NCBI RefSeq assembly: GCF_030166655.1
Contig: NZ_CP126446.1
Span: 2,418,001 to 2,482,000, forward strand
DNA length: 64,000 nucleotides
Source: Pontibacillus chungwhensis
Lineage (GTDB): Bacteria; Bacillota; Bacilli; Bacillales; BH030062
Direction: 5' to 3'
The notes beneath the pieces were generated by a model that ran no database searches, was not told the origin of the DNA, and was given only the letters and a program-made list of their open reading frames with translations. A program made the position numbers and the translations under genes. Positions 52,256 through 61,304 of the stretch are shown in pieces; the stretch's first letter is position 1; every line of letters starts with the position of its first letter.

Positions 52256-52381
52256 TTATTCGTTTTCACTTGAGTTCTTCTTATTACCTTTTGCGTATTT
52301 CCCCTGGCGGCCGTACTCTTTATTCTGTTCTTCCGTACGATTTTCTCCGCTTTTTCCTTGATTATTACTGTTACTAGCCAT
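52256..52381 (-). CDS. 41-residue hydrophilic protein
   Basis: ATG with GGAGGTAATAACA upstream gives a 41-residue product rich in Asn, Ser, Gly, Lys and Glu (begins MASNSNNQGKSGENRTEEQN; contains EYGRQGKYAKGNKKN). The strong ribosome site and a terminator right after it support a real gene. The composition resembles small spore or stress proteins, but no family is recognised. Confidence 0.65.
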   Translation of the reverse strand: MASNSNNQGKSGENRTEEQNKEYGRQGKYAKGNKKNSSENE

Positions 52382-52476
52382 TGTTATTACCTCCTTAGAA
52401 GTTCACTTTGTTGACTACAGTAATCTATACCTGATTTGTTAGGATTGTAAACACAATTTTTAGGAATAAATGGTAT

Positions 52477-52998
52477 TTATCCACATCGGCAGCGTTCAAT
52501 GCAATTTTCAGCAACAGCTTGAATCATATCTGCTTCAAATAAAATGCCAACACCTGATTTCCCTTTTCTGGCTACAAGGCCAAATTCTCGTCCATCCTCT
52601 AAATCAAAAACAATCATTTCATCTATCATTAACGTAACCTCGTCTGTCTCTACTTCCTTCGCATAAATGGAAATGCCTCTTATTTCAGTTACAAAGAGCT
52701 GATCCACAGAAATATGATATAAAACATTCTCTTCGTCCTCTTCTTCCCTATGCAACTCAGAAGGATGAAGTTTCGTCACATCCCAGTAACGAACAAACCC
52801 TTCTGATTCAAGTCTTGTATTATGAATGGAGATGTACTGATGATTGACTTCAATCAAAACAGAATCATATTCATCAAGAGCTTCATCTTGTACATGAAGA
52901 CTTGTCGATGTAGCAATAATGGAATCAAGTCTTTGACCCACTAAATATGCCAGAGCCACAACATCTTTTTCTGATAAATGTGCTTTAAAGGGTTTCAT
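52477..52998 (-). CDS. Conserved-looking acidic protein, unknown
   Basis: 173 residues, acidic, no membrane segment; ends CIERCRCG with three cysteines. Segments such as EVNHQYISIHNTRLESEG and GREFGLVARKGKSGVGILF suggest an alternating beta structure. No family recognised. Good GGGGAGGAG ribosome site before ATG. Confidence 0.65.
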   Translation of the reverse strand: MKPFKAHLSEKDVVALAYLVGQRLDSIIATSTSLHVQDEALDEYDSVLIEVNHQYISIHNTRLESEGFVRYWDVTKLHPSELHREEEDEENVLYHISVDQLFVTEIRGISIYAKEVETDEVTLMIDEMIVFDLEDGREFGLVARKGKSGVGILFEADMIQAVAENCIERCRCG

Positions 52999-53099
52999 GC
53001 GTTTTCTCCTCCCCTTACTGCTTCAATCTTTTAACTGGCGATGTTATTACATGAGAATTATAATGAATGAGGTAATTCCAAAGAGAAAGGACCTCCGTT

Positions 53100-53996
53100 A
53101 TGCATAATGAAAAGAAGATCGGGATACTTTATACAGCTAGCGCTTATATCTTGTGGGGGATTTTGCCGATTTACTGGAAGTTGATTCAAGAGATTCCTGC
53201 CTTCGAAATATTAGCCCACCGGATCATTTGGTCCTGCCTTTTTATGTTTGGCATTATTATTACCCTTCGTAAAGCTGACCAGTTTAAAGAAGAGTTTGTA
53301 CGAATTCTAGCTAACAAAAAGCAAATGATCGGTATTAGTCTCGCTGCTGTTACGATCAGCATAAATTGGGTTACTTACATATGGGCAGTGAACTCCAATC
53401 ATGTAGTAGAAGCTAGTTTAGGCTATTATATTAATCCACTTGTCAGCATATTCTTAGGATTCATTGTATTAAAAGAAACCTTTAATAAAGCTCAATGGGT
53501 AGCCATTTTCTTAGCAGCTGCCGGTGTTACTTATATGACGTGGAACTTCGGATCATTCCCATGGGTTGCGATACTGCTTGCCTTTAGTTTTGGCTCTTAT
53601 GGCTTACTTAAGAAAATGGTAAATGTAGGAGCGATGTTTGGACTTACCATTGAAACATTAGTGGTCACACCTATTGCCCTACTTTATTTGGGTATTCAAC
53701 AATCTGGAAATCTAGGAGAAATCGAATGGATTTCAATGACTTCTCTTTATGTATTCGGGGCAGGGATTGTCACTGCGATACCACTCCTTCTTTTCTCAAG
53801 TGGAGCTAAACGTATCCCCTTATCAATGGTTGGATTCCTACAATACTTTGCACCGACCATTATGCTAATCATTGGGGTATTCGTGTACAACGAACCCTTT
53901 ACTCATGTACATCTCATCGCCTTCACGTTGATCTGGTCCGGATTAGCCATCTATACTCTATCAAGACTAAAGAGACCTCGTCCCCTATCCCAATAA
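53100..53996 (+). CDS. rarD: EamA-family transporter RarD
   Basis: 298 residues, ten membrane segments in two EamA repeats. The start GILYTASAYILWGILPIYWKLI and the first-repeat end EASLGYYINPLVSIFLGF are characteristic of RarD (TIGR00688). It probably exports amino acids or related compounds; in enterobacteria RarD is linked to chloramphenicol sensitivity. Good AAAGGAC site before ATG. Confidence 0.93.
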   Translation: MHNEKKIGILYTASAYILWGILPIYWKLIQEIPAFEILAHRIIWSCLFMFGIIITLRKADQFKEEFVRILANKKQMIGISLAAVTISINWVTYIWAVNSNHVVEASLGYYINPLVSIFLGFIVLKETFNKAQWVAIFLAAAGVTYMTWNFGSFPWVAILLAFSFGSYGLLKKMVNVGAMFGLTIETLVVTPIALLYLGIQQSGNLGEIEWISMTSLYVFGAGIVTAIPLLLFSSGAKRIPLSMVGFLQYFAPTIMLIIGVFVYNEPFTHVHLIAFTLIWSGLAIYTLSRLKRPRPLSQ

Positions 53997-54011
53997 TGGC
54001 TCCTGCACCTC

Positions 54012-54039
54012 ACTAAAGCAGTAAACGGTGTCTGACACC
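54012..54039 (+). repeat. Dispersed palindromic repeat, copy 2
   Basis: ACTAAAGCAGTAAAC followed by the palindrome GGTGTCTGACACC (54027-54039). It shares TAAAGC-N-TAAA-N-GGTGTC-N-GACACC with copy 3 at 55906. It lies between rarD and the ABC exporter. Confidence 0.75.
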
Positions 54040-54060
54040 AATAAAGTTCATCTTCTTAAA

Positions 54061-54098
54061 ATAAAAAGCAGGGGGGGCACTTATGCCTCCCTGCTTAG
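54061..54098 (-). terminator. Terminator of the ABC exporter gene
   Basis: Minus-strand GCAGGGAGGCA pairs with TGCCCCCCTGC and is followed by five T. Confidence 0.85.
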
Positions 54099-55846
54099 TT
54101 TTGTTTCATTTTTAGTTGCTCGTCCGCAAATTGCTTATAGGTCTGATGGGTGTCGTAAAGCTCAGTGTGATCCCCTACACCTGTTACATTTCCTTGGTCG
54201 AGAAATACTATTTGATCTGCATTGACAACAGTTGATAACCGATGAGCAATGACAATCGTCGTCCGGTCTTTCATTAAGTTATCAAGGGCTTTTTGGACGA
54301 CCATTTCAGCCTTACTGTCGAGACTCGAGGTCGCTTCATCCAACAACAGAATTTGCGGGTTACGAATGAGCGCCCGAGCGATCCCGATACGCTGGCGTTG
54401 TCCTCCTGAAAGCTTAATTCCCCGTTCCCCCACCTCTGTCTCATATCCAGACGGGAATGCTTGAATAAACTCATCTGCATAAGCCATGCGTGCCGCTTGA
54501 TGGATTTCTTCTTCGGGGGGTATTTCATCCAGTCCATACACGATGTTATCCCTTATTGTACCTGCTATTATAGGACTTTCCTGTGAAACATAGCCGATCT
54601 TACTCCGCCACTCTTCTAGTGAGAATGATTCAATAGAAAGATCGTTCACGATAATAGCACCTCCTGTTGGAGCGTAGAAACGTTCTAATAACGAGAACAA
54701 CGTTGTTTTTCCGCTCCCACTAGGACCCACTACAGCCGTTACAGCGTTAGGTTTGACTGTAAACGAGACATCTTTAAGAACAGGCTCGTCCTGATTATAA
54801 GAGAATTGAACATGGTCTAGCACAATCGAATGCATCTCTTCCCCTAATCTCTTACCAGATTGTAGAGGTTCTTCTTTTCGTGAGAGGATGGCCACGATCC
54901 TCTCTGTAGCCCCAACAGCCTTCTGTAGCTGAGTGAAAAAGTTCGTAAAACGACTTAAAGGGACCACGATTTGAAAGAGGTACAGAATAAAAGCGACAAG
55001 ATCTCCTGCAGTAAGAGCCCCTGAGGAGACGCGAAATCCTCCATACCCTAATACAATAACGAGCATCGCCATCATAACCAAGGTCATGAGCGGCCCTATA
55101 ATCGCTTGAATCCTTGCTTCCTTCACCCCGTACTCAAACAAATGGGTAATGCCTGTCTTACCCTTATTAAATTCTCTCTCTTCAGCATTAGATGCCTTTA
55201 CTAGACGTATCTCAGAAAGAGTCTGGCTTATGGTGGACGTAAACGTGGCTGTCTCATCTTGCAGACTCCTTGAAATCTTATACATTTTGCGCCCTAGAGG
55301 AAGGATAATCCCAATTGCGAGAGGAACAGCGATCAACATGACCATCGTCATCTTCCAATCTAAATAAAGAAGAATGATAATGGAACCAATGATCGAAATC
55401 AAACCAGTAAAGAAATTAGTAACATGTTCTGTAATCAAATTCTTCACAATGCTTGTATCATTAATAATACGAGAGATCATCTCACCCGTTTTCGTTTGAT
55501 CATAAAACGAAACCGGTAACTTGATATGTTTATCCCACACACGAGTCCTTAGGCTCGCCACTATATGCTGACCGACATAATTCAATAGATAGATGGAAAG
55601 ACCACTTGCTACAGCTTGTACTAGGAAGATTACAAATAATCCAACGACATAGATCCACTTAAAAGATTCCATTGTAAAATCATCAATAAATCCTTTTGTT
55701 AACAGAGGGATGACTAACCCAACGATTGTAGATAACACACTAAAACCAACAGCGAAAGCCATCCGTCCCTTAGATGGATTCGTTCCACGAACAAGACTAA
55801 GAAAATCTCTCCACCCTATTTGACTCTTTTCTTCTTTCATTTTCAT
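54095..55846 (-). CDS. ABC exporter, fused membrane and ATPase domains
   Basis: 583 residues. Six membrane segments (about 20-300) then an ATPase domain: Walker A GPSGSGKTTLFSLL, signature LSGGQRQRIGIARAL, Walker B ILLLDEATSSLD, and the H-loop IVIAHRLST. It is a type IV exporter half-transporter (multidrug/lipid A-like), expected to work as a homodimer. I place the start at ATG 55846 with GGGG upstream; the longer frame to 55957 runs through the dispersed repeat and is not coding. Confidence 0.93.
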   Translation of the reverse strand: MKMKEEKSQIGWRDFLSLVRGTNPSKGRMAFAVGFSVLSTIVGLVIPLLTKGFIDDFTMESFKWIYVVGLFVIFLVQAVASGLSIYLLNYVGQHIVASLRTRVWDKHIKLPVSFYDQTKTGEMISRIINDTSIVKNLITEHVTNFFTGLISIIGSIIILLYLDWKMTMVMLIAVPLAIGIILPLGRKMYKISRSLQDETATFTSTISQTLSEIRLVKASNAEEREFNKGKTGITHLFEYGVKEARIQAIIGPLMTLVMMAMLVIVLGYGGFRVSSGALTAGDLVAFILYLFQIVVPLSRFTNFFTQLQKAVGATERIVAILSRKEEPLQSGKRLGEEMHSIVLDHVQFSYNQDEPVLKDVSFTVKPNAVTAVVGPSGSGKTTLFSLLERFYAPTGGAIIVNDLSIESFSLEEWRSKIGYVSQESPIIAGTIRDNIVYGLDEIPPEEEIHQAARMAYADEFIQAFPSGYETEVGERGIKLSGGQRQRIGIARALIRNPQILLLDEATSSLDSKAEMVVQKALDNLMKDRTTIVIAHRLSTVVNADQIVFLDQGNVTGVGDHTELYDTHQTYKQFADEQLKMKQN

Positions 55847-55905
55847 GCCCCACTTCACTCCATACTCCTCATTAAAGTGTACCACACCACCTCGCTTTAC
55901 TATGG

Positions 55906-55931
55906 TAAAGCGATAAATGGTGTCAGACACC
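55906..55931 (+). repeat. Dispersed palindromic repeat, copy 3
   Basis: TAAAGCGATAAAT then the palindrome GGTGTCAGACACC (55919-55931), preceded by a small CTTTAC...GTAAAG hairpin. It is upstream of the ABC exporter, so copies 2 and 3 bracket that gene in the same orientation. Confidence 0.75.
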
Positions 55932-55954
55932 CTTTTGTCTGCTAAAGCAATACA

Positions 55955-55989
55955 CAAAAAAGGCGCTTCAAAGAGGAAGTCGCCTTTTC
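55955..55989 (-). terminator. Terminator of the FAD oxidoreductase gene
   Basis: Minus-strand AAAAGGCGACTTC pairs with GAAGCGCCTTTT around a short loop, with a T-run. Confidence 0.8.
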
Positions 55990-55993
55990 AAAC

Positions 55994-57109
55994 TTATTGA
56001 ATCGCCATACCAGGGTCGAAATCCTTAAGGTCAATTTTCGTGTGAGTGCCCATTGCAATGTTGGCTAATTCTGCCCCGAAATAAGGACCACTCGTTAAAC
56101 CGGATGCCCCTAAGCCATTCGCCACAAACAGCCCTTGTATACCCGGTACTTCTCCTAGCACTGGCCTTGAACCTGGTGTGAACGGGCGAAAGCCTACTTT
56201 CGTTTGTACATACTGACTATCCGCTAAACCAGGTGCTACACGGAGCACTTTATCCAGCAATTCATTTACTCCCCCAATTGTCACATCAGGATTAAATCCA
56301 GCCTCATCCTCTTTAGTAGCTCCAACGACAATTCTCCCATGATCAAAAGCTAAGATATAGTGATTGTATGGAGGCAAGACTACGGGCCATTCTTTTGTAT
56401 TTGACTCAGGTAGGTCTAAATGGATTATCTGTGCTTTTTGAGGACGAGCCTCAAAATGAAGTCCTAAAGGTTTTAAGATCTCTTTCGCCCATGCACCACC
56501 TGTCACACACACCTGGTCACTTTCATAAACGTCATCTCCGACCTTCACTCCCGTTACACGATTACCTTCATACACTAGCGATGCATCCCCATTTATAAGT
56601 TCAGCACCATTTTTCTCCGCTGCCCGAACAAGAGCATCTCGCACTGCCCCGCCTTGAACTCGAGCGGCTCCACTTACATAAACTGCACCGTATTCTTTAG
56701 AAAGTACCGGAAACAGACGGTTGGTCTCTTCAGCAGAAAGTCTCGTAACCTCCCCCATCTCAGGAGTGGTTTCTCGTCGCTTTAAAGCGACTTCCATCTT
56801 TCGATCCAACTTCTCATCTGTATCAAAAATGTTAATAGCACCTACGCGCTCATAACCTGTATTTGTCTCCCCGTCTTTCTCTAACTCTTGAATCAGTTCA
56901 GGGTAATAAGCGGCTCCGTTCTCAACAAGTTTGTACCAGGATTTATTTGAACGATTCGTTAGCCATGGACATATGATACCGGCGCCTGCCTCAGTGGCTT
57001 GTCCCTGGTCTTGTCGGTCAACAAGCATAACCCTTTCTCCTGCTTTAGCAAGATGATAAGCAGTGGAGGCACCGACAATTCCTCCTCCAATGACGATATG
57101 TTTTTTCAT
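55994..57109 (-). CDS. FAD-dependent amino acid oxidase/dehydrogenase (DAO family)
   Basis: 371 residues. N-terminal FAD motif IVIGGGIVGASTAYHLAKAGE (GxGxxG), VTGGAWAKEIL and a C-terminal GLFVANGLGASGLTSGPYFGAELA. It belongs to the DadA/glycine oxidase/sarcosine-oxidase-like group that oxidises amino acids at the alpha or N-methyl carbon. The substrate is open: D-amino acids, glycine, sarcosine or dimethylglycine. A role after betaine demethylation would fit the organism but is only inferred. Confidence 0.88.
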   Translation of the reverse strand: MKKHIVIGGGIVGASTAYHLAKAGERVMLVDRQDQGQATEAGAGIICPWLTNRSNKSWYKLVENGAAYYPELIQELEKDGETNTGYERVGAINIFDTDEKLDRKMEVALKRRETTPEMGEVTRLSAEETNRLFPVLSKEYGAVYVSGAARVQGGAVRDALVRAAEKNGAELINGDASLVYEGNRVTGVKVGDDVYESDQVCVTGGAWAKEILKPLGLHFEARPQKAQIIHLDLPESNTKEWPVVLPPYNHYILAFDHGRIVVGATKEDEAGFNPDVTIGGVNELLDKVLRVAPGLADSQYVQTKVGFRPFTPGSRPVLGEVPGIQGLFVANGLGASGLTSGPYFGAELANIAMGTHTKIDLKDFDPGMAIQ

Positions 57110-57173
57110 GATGACACCTATCCCTATTCAGTCTAATATACTCTCGTCATTGTACAAGAATTAACGTCGCAAC

Positions 57174-57356
57174 TCAATTAGACTCTTCTCGCTTTTCACT
57201 CAACAGGAGCAACAACGTCGCGACAGGCCCCGTGAACAAGGATAATAAGAACCAGTTTAATCCGGTTCGGTTCTTCCCTTGAGCAAGTCCAGCGTTTATT
57301 AACGCAAGCGTTCCCCAACCTACATAGTAAGATTCATCCAGCGTAATCACCCCCAC
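57174..57356 (-). CDS. Small membrane protein, unknown
   Basis: About 60 residues with two hydrophobic stretches (WGTLALINAGLAQ and WFLLSLFTGPVATLLLLL) and a charged tail. The AQGKNRTGLNWF loop resembles small 2-TM proteins common in Bacillaceae. The first codon appears to be GTG and the ribosome site is unclear, so the start is uncertain. Function unknown. Confidence 0.5.
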   Translation of the reverse strand: MGVITLDESYYVGWGTLALINAGLAQGKNRTGLNWFLLSLFTGPVATLLLLLSEKREESN

Positions 57357-57438
57357 TTCATTGTATCACTGCGATGGTAAATAATGTTTGTTAGATCGAT
57401 TCCCTTCTCTTATAATAAAAGAAAGAAGGAGGTATTCC

Positions 57439-58626
57439 ATGACTACGAAAGAAAAAGTTTTTCAATCTCAGTTTAAAGAAGGGGCCTACCCCTTTTATGA
57501 AGACCTTCGAGCAAATGATCCCATCTTTAAAATGTCAGAAGTACATAATCAGACAACTTGGATGGTGACACGTTTTAAAGATGTGAAGGAACTCCTAAAG
57601 ACGCCAAGCTTTCTAAAAGACTTCTCGAAACTATACCAGAATCAAGATGAAGGAAATGTTGAGCAGAACATTTTCAGTAATATGATGCTAGACCTTGACC
57701 CACCTGACCACTCTAGACTCCGAAAACTCGTAGCACCTTATTTTAATCCAAAAACGATAGCGAGATTAGAACCAAGAATAGATGAGATTGCCAAAGATCT
57801 AATTCATGAAATGAAAGAAAAACAAGGACCTGTTGATCTCATCGATGAATTTGCCTTTCCACTCCCTATTATTGTCATAAGTGAATTACTCGGAGTCCCC
57901 CCTGAGGATCGTCATTCATTCAGAAAATGGTCCAACTCCATCGTTTCTGCATCTGAAGGAGACCATCCTCAATTTTCTCAAGATGTAAAAGACTTTGTAT
58001 CCTATCTCGATGAACTCTTCGAGCGCCGACGTCACGATCCTAAAGATGATCTTATCTCAAACCTCATTCAAGCAGAAGAAGAGGGAGAGCAATTAAATCA
58101 CAATGAGCTCTACTCCATGGTTGTTCTTCTTATCATCGCCGGACATGAAACGACGGTTAATTTAATTGCCAATACCATGTACGCTCTCATGCAACATCCA
58201 AGTCAGTTTAATCAACTGAAAGAAGACCACTCTTTGATTGAAAGCGCAATTGAAGAAGGATTACGCTTTTATAGCCCTGTTGACTTCTCCACCGCTCGTT
58301 GGGTAGAAGACGACCGGGACTTTCATGGCAAAACGCTTAAAAGAGGGGATGTCATCTTCGCCTCACTAAGCTCAGCAAACCGGGATGAAGAAAAGTTTGA
58401 ACAAGCCAATCATTTTGACCTAACACGTGCGACCAATCAGCATGTTGCATTTGGATTTGGGATTCATTTTTGTCTGGGCGCGCCTCTTGCAAGGTTAGAA
58501 GGCAAGGTTGCCATACAAAACTTGATTACCTCTTGTCCAAACTTGGATCTTGCCCCGAACACAACTCCTACTTGGCGAAAAATGTTCTTATTAAGAGGTT
58601 TAGAGAAGCTTCAAGTAACATTATGA
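57439..58626 (+). CDS. Cytochrome P450
   Basis: 395 residues, standard bacterial length. I-helix LLIIAGHETTVN (AGHET), K-helix ExxR in IEEGLRFYSP, and the heme loop FGFGIHFCLGAPLARLE with the heme thiolate Cys345. It hydroxylates an unknown substrate and needs a ferredoxin and reductase, neither of which is nearby. ATG at 57439 has AAGGAGG 8 nt upstream; the longer frame from 57388 is less likely. Monocistronic, with its own terminator. Confidence 0.95.
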   Translation: MTTKEKVFQSQFKEGAYPFYEDLRANDPIFKMSEVHNQTTWMVTRFKDVKELLKTPSFLKDFSKLYQNQDEGNVEQNIFSNMMLDLDPPDHSRLRKLVAPYFNPKTIARLEPRIDEIAKDLIHEMKEKQGPVDLIDEFAFPLPIIVISELLGVPPEDRHSFRKWSNSIVSASEGDHPQFSQDVKDFVSYLDELFERRRHDPKDDLISNLIQAEEEGEQLNHNELYSMVVLLIIAGHETTVNLIANTMYALMQHPSQFNQLKEDHSLIESAIEEGLRFYSPVDFSTARWVEDDRDFHGKTLKRGDVIFASLSSANRDEEKFEQANHFDLTRATNQHVAFGFGIHFCLGAPLARLEGKVAIQNLITSCPNLDLAPNTTPTWRKMFLLRGLEKLQVTL

Positions 58627-58630
58627 GAAT

Positions 58631-58670
58631 AAAACAGGTGCAGTGATAACATCACTGCACCTCTCTTTTA
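58631..58670 (+). terminator. Terminator of the P450 gene
   Basis: AGGTGCAGTGAT (58636-58647) and ATCACTGCACCT (58651-58662) make a perfect 12-bp stem followed by TCTCTTTT. Confidence 0.9.
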
Positions 58671-59549
58671 CCCTTCTGCTTCCATAGCGTCTTTCTTCGT
58701 CTCATGAACGGTTCCAAAAGGATGCTCAGGTGGAGCGTAGATCACATACACTTTCATCGGTACGTCACCAATATTCGTTATGTTATGCCACTTTCCTGCT
58801 GGTACCATAACCGCATAATCATCCATCACTTTTTGCTCAAACGTAAGCTGATCTTTTGTGTCTCCCATCTGCACAAATCCTTCTCCTTGCTCGAGTCGGA
58901 TGAACTGATCAACATTAGGATGAACTTCTAGCCCAATGTCATCACCAGGCTCAATGCTCATCAACGTGACTTGAAAATGTTCTCCAGTCCAGAGGGCGGT
59001 TCTAAAGTTATCATTCTCAAGCGTAAGCAGGTTGATATCCACTACCAATGGCTCACCACCGTAGTCCTGCATTGGCATACGGGACTCATGACCAGATAGC
59101 GCATTAAAACGCTCTGCGATTTCCGCTTCGTCATTGCACGCTCTTAAGAACAAATCTTGGACTGGCGAAAGCTGAGGGTGTTCATACCTATCACGATACG
59201 CTCCGTAGTTCCTAGACTGAATCTCATAAGCTAGATCTAATCCTTCTTCAAATGTGTTAAACGATATGCGATCAATTTGATAAGCAGGATTGTTTCCTTT
59301 TATTTCTGTATACAAATCGGTAAATCTCTGTAAATGGGCTTGCTCTTTCTTTAAGGCATCATGAATGGAGCGCCGCTGAGTTTCATTGGTGGTGGCCTGT
59401 GCCAACCGGTAGTAAAAGTCAACCGCCGTTGCTTCCCCTATTATTCCTGTTAAGAGTGCATCAGCTATCTGCTCGTTGCTACGATTGATGTCACCTGATC
59501 TATAGTAAACATCATCTTGATATGGCTCAATATGAGAACCATAATACAT
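58668..59549 (-). CDS. Ferritin-like domain fused to cupin
   Basis: 293 residues in two parts. The N-terminal half (about 25-165) is helical with ferritin/rubrerythrin-like Glu/His spacing: ADALLTGIIGEATAVDFYY, ALKKEQAHLQRF, and ACNDEAEIAERF. The C-terminal half (about 175-280) is a cupin: TLMSIEPGDDIGLEVHPNVDQF, GKWHNITNIGD (metal His/Glu). Each half is common, the fusion less so. It may bind iron or protect against oxidants. Third ATG (59549) has AAGGGG 9 nt upstream. Confidence 0.75.
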   Translation of the reverse strand: MYYGSHIEPYQDDVYYRSGDINRSNEQIADALLTGIIGEATAVDFYYRLAQATTNETQRRSIHDALKKEQAHLQRFTDLYTEIKGNNPAYQIDRISFNTFEEGLDLAYEIQSRNYGAYRDRYEHPQLSPVQDLFLRACNDEAEIAERFNALSGHESRMPMQDYGGEPLVVDINLLTLENDNFRTALWTGEHFQVTLMSIEPGDDIGLEVHPNVDQFIRLEQGEGFVQMGDTKDQLTFEQKVMDDYAVMVPAGKWHNITNIGDVPMKVYVIYAPPEHPFGTVHETKKDAMEAEG

Positions 59550-59620
59550 AACCATCATCCCCTTTAAAAATTCATCACCTCATCCTATGCACCTTACTTA
59601 TTTTCTGTACGAAATTCATT

Positions 59621-59656
59621 AAAAAAGGACTAAACCTAATATGGCTTAGTCCTTTC
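59621..59656 (-). terminator. Terminator of nhaC
   Basis: AAAGGACTAAACC and GGCTTAGTCCTTT stem with flanking A/T runs. Confidence 0.8.
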
Positions 59657-59659
59657 GTG

Positions 59660-61072
59660 TTACATGGAAGTTGACTGATCTGTCTTTCCTTCAATCTTAT
59701 TCTTCACAATACTAAATCCAATCAGTGCGAATATAATGGACAGAATCGGTGTAATCAAATTAAAAAAGGCATAAGGCACGTACGAGAGCGTCTGGACTCC
59801 AAGAGTACCCGCTACAAACACCCCGCCTGTATTCCAAGGAACAAGTACACTCGTTACCGTCCCTCCATCTTCAACAGCACGCGATAGATTCTTTCTATGA
59901 AGGTTATGTTTCGGGTAAACTTCTGCGTACATTCGGGCTGGAATAATAATCGAGATGTATTGTTCAGCCATCGCAATATTCGTTAAGAACGAGGTGAAAA
60001 TGGTGGTTGGAATAAGGGCCTTTCCTGAGCGAATTAACGTCACAATCCCATCCATTAATCGCTTCAACATCCCAGTTCCTTCTAAAACGCCACCAAAAAT
60101 CATTGCAACAAGTGTTAGAGAGATCGTATACATCATACTGCTTAGACCACCTTTGTTCAGCAGCTCTCTGATCATCTCATTATTCGTTTCTAAGGAAAAG
60201 CCTTCATACAATGTATTCACTGCTGTTCCTACCTGATCTCCCTGAATACCAATCTGACAGAGAAATCCGAGGATAACTCCAATGCTTAAAGCGGGTAAAG
60301 CCGGCACTTTAAATAATACAAGCACAATTACCGCAAGAGGCACGAGAAGCAACCAAGGAGAAATGAGGAAGTGATCCTCAAGACTCGTCATAATGCCCTT
60401 AATCCTCCCTCCTTCAAAGCCGCTTCCTGAAAATTGTCTCCCCATAAAGAAGAAGATGCAAAAGGCAATTAGATAAGCCGGAATCGTCGTATATAACATG
60501 TGCTTAATATGTTCGAATAAATTGACATCCGCAATACCTGAAGCCAAATTCGTCGTATCCGATAAAGGAGACATCTTATCCCCCATATAGGCTCCGGAAA
60601 TAATCGCACCTGCTATCATAGGCTCAGGAATGCCCATACTAATTCCTATTCCCATACCAGCAACCCCCACAGTTGCCATCGTTGACCAGGAACTCCCGAT
60701 CGATAAAGCAACAACCGTACAAAGAAGCATAATGGAAACAAGGAAAAATCCAGGTGAAATTAATTTAAGTCCGTAATAAATTAAACTTCCAACAATGCCG
60801 CCTCCAATCCATGAACCAATAATAAGACCGACTAATAACAGGATCACGATAGCAGGCAAAGATTTATGTATTCCTTTATAATAACTTTCTTCAATCGCTT
60901 CCCACGAATACCCGTAGAGCAAAGCAATAACTGAGGCTGAGAAAGCTCCAAGCAATAAAGGTACATGAGGTGCGCCTTCATATTTTATGATTGTGAACCC
61001 CATTCCTACAATCATAATCAATAACGGTAAAACCGCTACTCCTATCGGCATCTCTTTCTTTGGACTCTCCAA
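59660..61072 (-). CDS. nhaC: Na+/H+ antiporter NhaC family
   Basis: 470 residues, about 11-12 membrane segments. GSWIGGGIVGSLIYYGL, GSSWSTMATVGVAGMGIG, GAYMGDKMSPLSDTTNLA and VLVPWNTGGVFVAGTLGV are family motifs. It exchanges Na+ (or malate/lactate in some relatives) for protons, fitting life in salt or alkaline conditions. TTG start with GGGAG 8 nt upstream. Confidence 0.92.
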   Translation of the reverse strand: MESPKKEMPIGVAVLPLLIMIVGMGFTIIKYEGAPHVPLLLGAFSASVIALLYGYSWEAIEESYYKGIHKSLPAIVILLLVGLIIGSWIGGGIVGSLIYYGLKLISPGFFLVSIMLLCTVVALSIGSSWSTMATVGVAGMGIGISMGIPEPMIAGAIISGAYMGDKMSPLSDTTNLASGIADVNLFEHIKHMLYTTIPAYLIAFCIFFFMGRQFSGSGFEGGRIKGIMTSLEDHFLISPWLLLVPLAVIVLVLFKVPALPALSIGVILGFLCQIGIQGDQVGTAVNTLYEGFSLETNNEMIRELLNKGGLSSMMYTISLTLVAMIFGGVLEGTGMLKRLMDGIVTLIRSGKALIPTTIFTSFLTNIAMAEQYISIIIPARMYAEVYPKHNLHRKNLSRAVEDGGTVTSVLVPWNTGGVFVAGTLGVQTLSYVPYAFFNLITPILSIIFALIGFSIVKNKIEGKTDQSTSM

Positions 61073-61304
61073 ACCACCAACTCCCTTCTTTCTATTACAA
61101 TTTCTGAACTTTCCCTCTTTTCCCTTCGTATTAAACTACCCAATTTTAAAATAAGGAAATGGAACCAGCTGTGACCCCACACATCGCTATTTAGACCCAA
61201 AGGAACCGCTTTCATAAAGATTAGTTTAAACCTAAAAAAGAGCCCATGGTATCCCATCGACCCCTTCCCTTTTCTTCTATTCGCTACAGTTCCTTGTTTT
61301 GAGC

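Noticed and set aside
55847-55957. N-terminal extension of the ABC exporter
   Set aside because: It translates the dispersed repeat and has no ribosome site; family length fits a start at 55846.
61042-61257. Open frame of 71 codons on the minus strand upstream of nhaC
   Set aside because: It overlaps the start of nhaC, lacks a good ribosome site, and its composition (basic, Trp-rich) does not look coding.
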